Positions 41,323-46,905 of a stretch of DNA of 46,905 nucleotides are shown here, in pieces. The notes under the pieces are model-generated. The model was given only the letters and a program-made list of their open reading frames with translations. It searched no databases and had not been told where the DNA came from. Within the stretch, counting starts at the first letter, position 1. Each line of letters starts with the position of its first letter. Source of the stretch: Alphaproteobacteria bacterium. Its GTDB lineage: Bacteria > Myxococcota_A > UBA796 > GCA-2862545. The position numbers were made by a program, and so were the translations under genes. The stretch spans positions 1-46,905 of the forward strand of contig JACKET010000029.1 of the NCBI GenBank assembly GCA_020632875.1, given 5' to 3'.

Positions 41323-41341
41323 CAGCGGCTTGAAGCCGCTG
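41323..41341. repeat. Perfect palindrome, possible terminator or REP-like element
   Basis: CAGCGGCTT and its complement AAGCCGCTG flank one G. It lies 85 bp after the SGNH gene stop and could be the operon terminator, though no T-tract follows. Nearby GGGTCTGACCC recurs in the 48-bp repeats. Confidence 0.5.
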
Positions 41342-41450
41342 ACTCCTCCCTGTGAATTCGGGTCTGACCCAAACGGGACACCCGATTCTCTCGTGTGGGC
41401 AGGCGTCTCGGAGAGGCTCTGGCAGAATCGGGACAGGGGCCGACACGCGC

Positions 41451-41546
41451 GGTGGCCGTTCTGGGGTCTGACCGGTCTGACCCCACTGAGGCCAGGGCGG
41501 TGGCCGTTCTGGGGTCTGACCGGTCTGACCCCACTGAGGCCAGGGC
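41451..41546. repeat. 48-bp tandem duplication containing an imperfect dyad
   Basis: Two identical 48-bp units (41451-41498 and 41499-41546) start GGTGGCCGTTC; a third breaks off after 7 bp. Each unit holds GGGGTCTGACC followed by GGTCTGACCCC, a 22-bp inverted repeat with a single symmetrical mismatch. Confidence 0.85.
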
Positions 41547-41591
41547 GGTGGCCTCCGCGCGGTCTGACCCCCGCCGACCTGCTGCCACGGC

Positions 41592-41682
41592 CGACGCAGA
41601 GCCCCCCCCTGAACCGCGCCATTTCGACGCAGAGCCCGCCCGAACTGCACCCCCGCGACGCAGAGCCCCCCTGAACCGCGCC
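41592..41682. repeat. Three copies of a CGACGCAGAGC-type repeat
   Basis: CGACGCAGAGCCC begins copies at 41592, about 41624 and 41656; the first and third continue with CTGAACCGCGCC after 5-7 C residues. The copies are inverted relatives of the CGGCTCTGCGTC ends of the next repeat family. Confidence 0.65.
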
Positions 41683-41774
41683 GAACCCCCTGCTCCACAC
41701 GTCGATCGGACCCGCGCTCGTCCGTCGACAACCAGCGAACGCCGACAATCAGTCGAGCGCCGCCGGACCGCCCC

Positions 41775-41856
41775 GCGGCACGCGCGGTTCGACCCGGCTC
41801 TGCGTCCGGCACGCGCGGTTCGACCCGGCTCTGCGTCCGGCATGCGCGGTTCGACC
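41775..41856. repeat. 31-bp tandem repeat (two perfect copies and a partial third)
   Basis: Units at 41775-41805 and 41806-41836 are identical, beginning CGGCACGCGCGGTTCGACCC and ending CTCTGCGTC. A third diverges after about 20 bp. A further partial copy with GGTTCGACCCGGCTCTGCGT is at 42006-42025. Confidence 0.8.
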
Positions 41857-41934
41857 TGCAGTACGCGAGTGGACGGGCCGCACACGGATTACCGGGCAGA
41901 CCCACCTCGTGATGCCGGCCACGGTCCACCGTTC

Positions 41935-42004
41935 GGTCCACGGTTCACGGTTCACGGTCCACGGTCCACGGTCCACGATCCACGGTCCACGGTCCACGGT
42001 CCAC
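41935..42004. repeat. Ten tandem GGTCCAC heptads
   Basis: Seven units are GGTCCAC, two are GGTTCAC and one is GATCCAC. A 7-bp period does not fit a coding repeat. The complement GTGGACC recurs at 29449-29466. Confidence 0.85.
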
Positions 42005-42115
42005 GGGTTCGACCCGGCTCTGCGTGACAGGCGCGGTTCGACATCGCGCTGCGCCGGCACGCGCAGCCCTCGTACCCGTCCGTGGCTCCCGGAGACACGC
42101 TCCGCGCCACTCCCT

Positions 42116-43030
42116 TCAGGGCTCCGGGTCGCCCGCCTTCATCCGCGCCGCGAGCAGCCCGAGCTCGAGCTGGCGCCGCGCCCGGCCCGCCGACTTCTTC
42201 GCGGGGACCTTCACCGCGTCGTAGCCGAGCGCGACCAGCAGCGGGTTCGCGAGCTCCGCCAGCTCGCCGCGGGTCGTCGGGTCGAGCGCCGCGTACCGCG
42301 CGACGCTGGCCTTCGACACACCGGCCTCCGAGAAGCCCTTCCAGTCGCCGAATCCCGGCGTGGCCGTGCGAACGCCACGCTCCACGAGGGCCGCGACATC
42401 GGTCGGGTACCCCAGGAACCCCAGGATCCGCGTCAGCTCGGCCTCCGGGTCGGCCACCAGGTCCTCGTACCGCAGCCGCACGCACTGCTCCGGGCGGTCG
42501 GCCTCGAGCTGCAGCATCCGCGCCGTCGCGTCGACCCAGGCCGCCGTGCACGCGTGCAGCGGACGCGGATCCGCCGCCACGTACCGGTGGAGCTCCGCGA
42601 TCCACCGGTTCATCTGCTGCACCTTCTCGACCGTCGAGATCGCGACGTCGAGCCCGTGCCGGAACATCAGGACGTACTTCACGTCGTCCCCGCACATCCG
42701 CTCGACCGCATCCACGTGGAACACGTCGTACGCGGTCTTGTCGGCCCACACGGCCTTGCCCGCCCGGGCGGTGATGCGGTCGAGGATGCCGAAGGCGAAG
42801 TCGCGCAGCCCGCCGATCACCTCGTCCTCGCCGACCCCGGAGAACGACAGGGCGTCGACCACCCCCGCCTGGAGCCCGTCTCCAAACGGCTCGTGCTCGA
42901 GGAACCGGGCACACGCCCGCATCAGGTAGGTCTCGGGCGGCGCGCAGATGGCGGGGTGCGCGTCCAGCAGGGCGCGCAACAGGGTCGTCCCGCTGCGGGG
43001 TGCGCCGAGGACCACGATGCCGCGGCTCAT
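42116..43030 (-). CDS. PAPS-dependent sulfotransferase
   Basis: The 304-residue product has the 5'-phosphosulfate loop GAPRSGTTLLRALLDAHP at 9-26 and the 3'-phosphate motif YVLMFRHGLDVAISTVEK, the two diagnostic PAPS-binding sites of the sulfotransferase superfamily. VRLRYEDLVADPEAELTRILGFLGYP is also typical. ADKTAYDVFHV supplies further active-site residues. It would sulfate a hydroxyl or amine on a small molecule, lipid or polysaccharide. Its ATG overlaps the PLP-decarboxylase stop by 4 bp (ATGA), so it belongs to the carrier protein - decarboxylase operon and may act on the same product or polymer. Confidence 0.85.
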   Translation of the reverse strand: MSRGIVVLGAPRSGTTLLRALLDAHPAICAPPETYLMRACARFLEHEPFGDGLQAGVVDALSFSGVGEDEVIGGLRDFAFGILDRITARAGKAVWADKTAYDVFHVDAVERMCGDDVKYVLMFRHGLDVAISTVEKVQQMNRWIAELHRYVAADPRPLHACTAAWVDATARMLQLEADRPEQCVRLRYEDLVADPEAELTRILGFLGYPTDVAALVERGVRTATPGFGDWKGFSEAGVSKASVARYAALDPTTRGELAELANPLLVALGYDAVKVPAKKSAGRARRQLELGLLAARMKAGDPEP

Positions 43031-44226
43031 CCGACCTCCGTGATGTCGCGGTGCCCGCCGCCTTCGAGCGCGACCTCGCGCGGCGCCGGGTGGCTGATGA
43101 ACGCCGTGGGGCTCGACGTGAGCCCGTACGCGCCGCTCGACCCCACGGCGACGAGGTCGCCGGGCGCCAGGGCCCCGAGCTCGACCTTCACGGCGAGCGT
43201 GTCGATGGTCGTGCAGAGCGGCCCGACCAGCGTGTACGTCCCGATGGGCTCGTCGGCACCGCGCACCTTGCCCATCGGGTAGTTCCGCCGCACGACCATG
43301 CCCATCAGCCCGCACGCGGCGAGGTGGTTGTTCATGCCGCCGTCGCAGATCGCGAGGTCGGTGCCGCGGCTGTGCTTCACCCGCAGCACCTTCACCACGA
43401 ACCACCCGACCGGCCCCACGAGCCAGCGCCCCATCTCGAGCGTGCAGGACGCCTCCGCGAGGAGGGGGTGGGCGAGGATCCCGTCCAGCACGGGACGCAC
43501 GCGCTCCGCCACCGCCTCCACGTCGAGCGGCTCGACCCCGTCGCGGTACGGGATGCCGAAGCCCGAGCCGAGGATCAGGCGGTGCAGCGGCCTCCCCCAC
43601 CGCTCCGCGCAGTGGCGGTAGATGTCGGCGAAGATCGAGAAGTTCTCGGCGATCGCATCCGGGTCGAGGGAGTTGGACCCCGAGTACACGTGGATGCCCA
43701 CGAGCGTCAGCAGCGGCCAGCGGCCCTCACGCAGCGCGTCGATCACGGCGTCGACGGCCTCCTCGTCGATCCCGAACTGGCTCGCCCCGGACATCTTCGC
43801 CCCGAAGCCCTTCGGCATCCGCAGCGGGTTCACGCGGAGCAGCACCGACACCGGCCGACCGAGGGCCTGGAGCGCGTCGAGCTCCTCGACCGACTCGCAC
43901 ACGAGCTCGCCCACGCCCACCTCGACGGCCCGGCGCAGCTCGAAGTCGCGCTTCGCCGGCCCCGAGAACGTCAGGTCTGCCGCAGACCACCCCGCGCGCA
44001 GGGCCCGCTCGACCTCGCCGATCGACGACACGTCGAGCGTCGTGACGTGCCCGGAGAGGGCCGCCAGCACGGCGCCGTTCGGGTTCGCCTTCACGGCGTA
44101 CGAGACCTGCAACCGTCCGTCGAACAGCCGATGCAGCCAGGCCACCCGCGCGCGCAGCCCGTCGAGGTCGTACACGTACGCCGGCGTGCCGAAGGCCTCG
44201 GCCGCCGCGGCGATACGCGGGTTCAC
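43027..44226 (-). CDS. Fold-III PLP-dependent decarboxylase (DAPDC/BtrK-like)
   Basis: The 399-residue enzyme resembles diaminopimelate/ornithine decarboxylases: VSYAVKANPN carries the PLP Lys46, then TLDVSSIGEVERALRAGW, LVGIHVYSGSNSLDP with His and the phosphate-binding Ser, and GSGFGIPYRDG (Gly-rich loop). GPLCTTIDTL holds the active-site Cys338 and Asp342 contributed across the dimer, and GAYGLTSSPTAF the Tyr that stacks on PLP. A biosynthetic DAP role is less likely because the gene lies between carrier-protein and sulfotransferase genes. By analogy with BtrK, which decarboxylates glutamyl-carrier protein, and with exosortase-associated TIGR03099 enzymes, it may act on an amino acid held on the carrier. 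Confidence 0.85.
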   Translation of the reverse strand: MNPRIAAAAEAFGTPAYVYDLDGLRARVAWLHRLFDGRLQVSYAVKANPNGAVLAALSGHVTTLDVSSIGEVERALRAGWSAADLTFSGPAKRDFELRRAVEVGVGELVCESVEELDALQALGRPVSVLLRVNPLRMPKGFGAKMSGASQFGIDEEAVDAVIDALREGRWPLLTLVGIHVYSGSNSLDPDAIAENFSIFADIYRHCAERWGRPLHRLILGSGFGIPYRDGVEPLDVEAVAERVRPVLDGILAHPLLAEASCTLEMGRWLVGPVGWFVVKVLRVKHSRGTDLAICDGGMNNHLAACGLMGMVVRRNYPMGKVRGADEPIGTYTLVGPLCTTIDTLAVKVELGALAPGDLVAVGSSGAYGLTSSPTAFISHPAPREVALEGGGHRDITEVG

Positions 44227-44245
44227 AGCGGGCTCCGGCCCGCCG

Positions 44246-44485
44246 TCACGTCACCTTCGCCAGGTAGGCCAGGATGCGGTTCACGGTGTCGAGGTTGTTG
44301 AGGTTCACGTCCATCGAGTTCATCTGGATCCCTTCGGAATCCTCGAGGAACGCCATCAACGAGACCATGGAGAAGGAGTCGATCAGCCCGGAGCTGAACA
44401 GCTCGTCGTCGGCCGAGAGCCCGTCGGTGTCGACGTCCAGCTCGTCGGCCAGGAAGTCCATGATCTTTCGCTCCGTCAGGACCAT
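44246..44485 (-). CDS. Acyl/peptidyl carrier protein
   Basis: The ATG at 44485 has GGGAGGG upstream. The 79-residue acidic helical product has the phosphopantetheine site GLIDSFSMVSLMAFLED with Ser37 in the Asp-Ser-Phe variant of the usual Asp-Ser-Leu. Its length fits DltC and discrete NRPS/ACP proteins. It is the first gene of the operon with the PLP decarboxylase and sulfotransferase, and the only carrier in the window, so it is the probable partner of the AMP ligase at 35599. A phosphopantetheinyl transferase must come from elsewhere in the genome. Confidence 0.88.
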   Translation of the reverse strand: MVLTERKIMDFLADELDVDTDGLSADDELFSSGLIDSFSMVSLMAFLEDSEGIQMNSMDVNLNNLDTVNRILAYLAKVT

Positions 44486-44554
44486 CCGCCCTCCCACACA
44501 GGGGGGCATTCTACGCGACCGGGTGCGTCACGTCCCCTGTCAGGCGGGTGGCGG

Positions 44555-45178
44555 CTACTTCCGGCGGGACTTCGCCTTCTTGCCGGACCGCGGTGCCGGC
44601 GCGGGCGAGCCGAGGACGACGGACTGCACGTGCACCGGCAGCCCGCAGCTGTCGTCGAACGCACACGCCGCTTCGGCCCCGATGCGCGCGATCGCCTCGA
44701 CGTCGTCGAGCTGATCGTAGACCGCGTACATCGCGCCGAGCGCGATCGAGTCACCGTTTCCGGCGGCCCAGAACCGGTCGTACTCGGCGACCTCGCGGTA
44801 GCTCGACATCCCGAAGATGCCCCAGCCGTTGCAGATCAGCCCGACCAGCTGGTTGGAGTCGTATGGCTGGTCGTCGTCGTCCTCGTCGTCGCGCAGGTAG
44901 TAGTCCTCGGTCAGGACCTCCTGGAGATCGAGCAGCGACTCGAAGATCGCATCTTCCGAGGAGAAGTCGAGCAGCTCGGGCTTCTTCCGGGCGATGGACT
45001 TCATCACGAGGTGGTGCGTGGTCGAGCCGACGAGCCCCATCCAGCCGTTCGGGATCTCGATGAGCTTCGAGCGCTTGCTCGTGTAGGCGTGGGTGATCCG
45101 CAGATCCCCCAGGCTGTACAGGGTGTCCGCGGCGATGGCGGCGCGGTTGCCCTTCCGGACGATGGTGACGACGGACAT
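44555..45178 (-). CDS. HslV/proteasome-like Ntn hydrolase
   Basis: The 207-residue product begins MSVVTIVRKGNRAAIAADTLYSLGDLRI, matching the first strands of HslV and proteasome beta subunits. SKRSKLIEIPNGWMGLVGST supplies the Lys33-like residue and the glycine turn, and GNGDSIALGAMYAVYDQ fits the conserved Gly-Ser-Gly-Ala helix. If the Met is removed, residue 1 would be Ser rather than Thr. An acidic insert (LRDDEDDDDQPYDSN) and a basic tail (GKKAKSRRK) are unusual. No HslU-like ATPase is adjacent. A stand-alone hydrolase of the proteasome-like family is the best call. GGGAG precedes the ATG. Confidence 0.7.
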   Translation of the reverse strand: MSVVTIVRKGNRAAIAADTLYSLGDLRITHAYTSKRSKLIEIPNGWMGLVGSTTHHLVMKSIARKKPELLDFSSEDAIFESLLDLQEVLTEDYYLRDDEDDDDQPYDSNQLVGLICNGWGIFGMSSYREVAEYDRFWAAGNGDSIALGAMYAVYDQLDDVEAIARIGAEAACAFDDSCGLPVHVQSVVLGSPAPAPRSGKKAKSRRK

Positions 45179-45223
45179 GGAATTCTCCCGCCGCGGCCCT
45201 ACCCCCGTGACGCGCGCCCGTCC

Positions 45224-45240
45224 ATCGCGGAAACCGCTAT
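45224..45240. promoter_or_regulatory. Near-perfect palindrome upstream of LysR gene
   Basis: ATCGCGG, AAA, CCGCTAT: 7-bp arms with one mismatch and a 3-bp centre, 19 bp before the LysR ATG in the 81-bp divergent region with the Ntn hydrolase gene. Possible autoregulatory site. Confidence 0.45.
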
Positions 45241-45259
45241 GGTCCCGCCGGGAGGTCGG

Positions 45260-46132
45260 ATGGACCCGCGGCTCGTGTTCCTCGAGGTCGTCGAGCGGGG
45301 CTCGTTCACGGCCGCCGCCGACCACCTCGGCATCTCGCTCTCGTACGCCAGCCGCCGCGTGCGCGCGCTCGAAGCCGAGCTCGGCGTGCCGCTGCTCGCG
45401 CGGACGACGCGCCGCGTCCAGCCCACGCCCGAGGGCCTGCGCTACGCCGAGCGCCTCGCGCCCCTGCTCCGCGGGCTCATCGAGCTCGAGCGCGAGACCT
45501 CCGACCAGCCCGTCGAGCCGTCCGGCACGCTGCGGCTCGCGCTCCCGCTGTCGTTCGGGCTCACCGCGATCCAGCCGCTGATCGTCGCATTCCAGCAGCG
45601 GTGGCCCGGGGTCGTGGTCGACGCGAGCTTCTCCGATCGCACCACCGACCCGCTCGACTACGACGTGACCATCCGCGGCGGCATGCTCGACGACAGCTCG
45701 CTCGTCGCACGACGGCTGGTCGGGTTCCGCGGCGTGCTCGCGGCGAGCCCGGCCTACCTCGCCGCCCGCGGCACCCCCGTGCGCCCCGAGGACATCGACG
45801 GGCACGACGCCGTCGTGTACTCCGGCTTCCGCGACCGGCGCGGGTGGACGATCGGCGGGATCGACGTCTCCCCCCGGGTCCGCCTGCGCTCCGACAACGG
45901 CGACGCGCTCGTGACCGCCGCGGCGGGCGGCATCGGGCTCGTGTACCAGCCCGACTTCATCCTCGGCCCCGCGCTCCGCGACGGCCGCCTCGTCCCGCTC
46001 CTCGCGGGGCTGGAGACGTTCACCGGCGCGTTCTGGGCGATCCGACGGGCCCGGACACGGACCCGCACCGTCACGGCCTTCATCGACCACCTCGCCGACA
46101 CTCTGACCGAAGAGGTCACAGTCTCTGACTGA
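45260..46132 (+). CDS. LysR-family transcriptional regulator
   Basis: GGGAGGTCGG precedes the ATG. The 290-residue product begins with VFLEVVERGSFTAAADHLGISLSYASRRVRALEAELGVPLLARTTRRVQPTPEGLRYAERL, a full LysR winged helix-turn-helix of the AaeR/DsdC-like (CrgA) branch with a Ser-Tyr-Ala-Ser-Arg-Arg recognition helix. The ligand domain shows GTLRLALPLSFGLTAIQPLI, YDVTIRGGMLDDSSLVARRL and GIGLVYQPDFILGPALRDGRLVPLL. It lies 122 bp upstream of the YceI gene on the same strand; LysR genes beside YceI are common, so YceI is the likely target. Confidence 0.9.
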   Translation: MDPRLVFLEVVERGSFTAAADHLGISLSYASRRVRALEAELGVPLLARTTRRVQPTPEGLRYAERLAPLLRGLIELERETSDQPVEPSGTLRLALPLSFGLTAIQPLIVAFQQRWPGVVVDASFSDRTTDPLDYDVTIRGGMLDDSSLVARRLVGFRGVLAASPAYLAARGTPVRPEDIDGHDAVVYSGFRDRRGWTIGGIDVSPRVRLRSDNGDALVTAAAGGIGLVYQPDFILGPALRDGRLVPLLAGLETFTGAFWAIRRARTRTRTVTAFIDHLADTLTEEVTVSD

Positions 46133-46227
46133 TGGTCACCATTGTGGCTCTTCAGGAAAGCTATAGATTGGAGACACGGAGCCGGTGAGACCGCCGAACG
46201 GCCGTCCCCGCTCCCTCCACCCACGCT

Positions 46228-46243
46228 GGCCAGCCCCCTGGCC
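46228..46243. promoter_or_regulatory. 6-bp hairpin just before the YceI Shine-Dalgarno
   Basis: GGCCAG and CTGGCC flank CCCC and end directly before GAGGAGG. It could slow or protect translation initiation of YceI. Confidence 0.35.
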
Positions 46244-46254
46244 GAGGAGGACCC

Positions 46255-46833
46255 GTGCGTCCCATGCTCCTGCTCGCCCCGCTCCTGTGGAGCGCCACCG
46301 CCGATGCCGCCACCTGGGAGCTCGATCCCGCGCACTCCCGCGTCGGGTTCGCCGTCACCCACCTCATGGTGAGCACCGTCGAAGGCCAGTTCACCGAGCC
46401 GAAGGCCACGCTCGACTACGAGGTCGGCGACCTGAAGGGCCTGAAGGTCACGGTGACCGTCGACATGAAGAGCGTCGACACGCGCAACGACCAGCGCGAC
46501 GAGCACCTGCGCACGTCGGACTTCCTCGACGTGGAGAAGTACCCGACGATGACCTTCGAGAGCCGCTCCGTCGAAGTCGCGAAGAAGGGCGGGTTCCTGA
46601 TCCACGGCGACCTCACCCTGCGCGGGGTCACCCGCCCGGTCACGCTCACCGCGTCCGGCCTGACGCAGTCCGTGAAGGACCCGTGGGGCAACGAGCGCGT
46701 CGGCGCGAAGGCCACCGCCACGATCGACCGCCAGGAGTTCGGTGTCGCCTGGAACCAGGCACTCGAAGCCGGCGGTATGCTCGTGAGCGACGAAGTCGAG
46801 CTCCAGATCGACGCCGAGTTCATCCGCAAGTGA
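46255..46833 (+). CDS. yceI: YceI-family periplasmic protein
   Basis: GGAGGACCC precedes the GTG start. The 192-residue product has a signal peptide (MRPMLLLAPLLWSATADAA) and then the YceI lipocalin-like barrel: TWELDPAHSRVGFAVTHLMVSTVEGQF, DMKSVDTRNDQRDEHLRTSDFLDVEKYPTMTF, LTLRGVTRPVTL and KATATIDRQEFGV. These are the textbook family motifs and the length is standard. YceI proteins bind polyisoprenoids or long-chain lipids in the periplasm and respond to base or osmotic stress. Its stop overlaps the next gene by 4 bp (GTGA). Confidence 0.92.
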   Translation: MRPMLLLAPLLWSATADAATWELDPAHSRVGFAVTHLMVSTVEGQFTEPKATLDYEVGDLKGLKVTVTVDMKSVDTRNDQRDEHLRTSDFLDVEKYPTMTFESRSVEVAKKGGFLIHGDLTLRGVTRPVTLTASGLTQSVKDPWGNERVGAKATATIDRQEFGVAWNQALEAGGMLVSDEVELQIDAEFIRK

Positions 46834-46905
46834 CCCGAGACGACCCCACACGCCGCGCCGTCCTCGGCGGCCTCGCCGCCGCCGGGATGGTCGGGTGTGG
46901 CCGCA
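46830..46905 (+). CDS. Tat/lipobox-signal protein, N-terminal fragment
   Basis: The GTG at 46830 overlaps the YceI stop. The 25 residues in the window read MTRDDPTRRAVLGGLAAAGMVGCGR: a twin-arginine motif, a hydrophobic stretch and a lipobox-like Gly-Cys. The rest is beyond the window, so no function can be given. It is probably co-transcribed with YceI. Confidence 0.7.
   Translation, partial: MTRDDPTRRAVLGGLAAAGMVGCGR

Larger units (their letters stand above)
41239..42115. other. Gene-free repeat island between the two halves of the envelope cluster
   Basis: 877 bp hold no credible gene on either strand: the open frames present are Arg/Ser/Pro-rich shadows without start signals. The region contains a 19-bp palindrome, a 48-bp tandem duplication, 27- to 31-bp dispersed repeats (CGACGCAGAGC and CGCGGTTCGACCCGG types) and ten heptads. 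No transposase or terminal inverted repeats of an IS were found. Confidence 0.75.

Noticed and set aside
41781..41800. tRNA T-arm (GGTTCGACC) in the 31-bp repeats
   Set aside because: The flanks do not form a T-stem or an acceptor stem, and the motif repeats in tandem.
41239..42115. CRISPR array
   Set aside because: The repeats are of several different lengths, lie in direct tandem without unique spacers of constant size, and no cas gene is near.
43027..44226. Housekeeping lysA (diaminopimelate decarboxylase)
   Set aside because: The fold fits, but it is coupled to a carrier protein and sulfotransferase and not to dapF or other lysine genes; it is reported as BtrK/DAPDC-like without a symbol.
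44498..44540. ACAGGGG / CCCCTGT inverted repeat upstream of the carrier protein
   Set aside because: The 7-bp arms are 29 nt apart with no T-tract; too weak to call as a terminator.

Overview
The window is a gene-dense stretch of very GC-rich DNA from a Gram-negative bacterium, most likely a member of the Myxococcota (former Deltaproteobacteria). The basis for this is many lipoproteins whose lipobox is followed by Asp-Thr/Asp-Ala/Asp-Ser repeats, a TIGR02147-type regulator paired with a secreted lipoprotein, STAND/TPR ATPases, RCC1-like and VCBS-like propellers, and an outer-membrane barrel candidate ending in Phe. No tRNA, rRNA, CRISPR array or recognisable transposase was seen.

Layout. 1-4 kb: the start of an Asp-repeat lipoprotein, a barrel-like protein, a C45/AAT-type Ntn hydrolase, and an acyltransferase fused to a cyclic-nucleotide-binding domain. 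4.1-10.8 kb: a convergent pair of related STAND ATPases, the larger one downstream of a tightly packed unit (VCBS lipoprotein, PKHD-type 2OG oxygenase, seven-repeat RCC1-like protein). 10.9-15.6 kb: a P1-type aminopeptidase and a set of lipoproteins. 15.8-17.9 kb: an overlapping Sir2 - membrane protein - GNAT operon. 17.9-22.6 kb: a five-gene operon built round a YgiC-like ATP-grasp ligase and a secreted tail-rich protein, with an iron/2OG oxygenase-like gene at each end. 22.6-29.4 kb: a RCK potassium channel, a membrane-anchored thermonuclease, a GST, a TPR/CsgG-like protein, an ArsC-glyoxalase fusion and a metzincin-like lipoprotein. 29.5-35.5 kb: a TIGR02147 regulator behind three palindromes with its partner lipoprotein, an ABM/zinc-ribbon protein, a DJ-1/PfpI protein, a LysR regulator with an exact T-N11-A type box, and an APC permease.

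35.6-44.5 kb is the most interesting part. It holds an AMP-forming ligase, a carrier protein, a fold-III PLP decarboxylase, a sulfotransferase, and a three-gene unit made of a 49-residue single-pass microprotein ending F-R-Y-Q-A-F, an MBOAT and a DltD-like SGNH protein. This is the part list of a Dlt-type cell-envelope acylation pathway (ligase, carrier, acyl-shuttle microprotein, MBOAT, extracytoplasmic transferase). Here it is in a Gram-negative context, with a decarboxylase that could act on the carrier-bound amino acid as BtrK does. The two halves are separated by about 880 bp of gene-free DNA packed with several families of short repeats.

44.5-46.9 kb: an HslV-like Ntn hydrolase, a LysR regulator, a YceI-family periplasmic protein and the first 25 codons of a Tat/lipobox protein.

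Several genes without a Shine-Dalgarno sequence (10831, 10918, 29609, 35599, 38877) carry a TANNNT hexamer 5 to 7 nt before the start codon, which suggests leaderless transcription. All functions are inferred from motifs read by eye; no database search was run.
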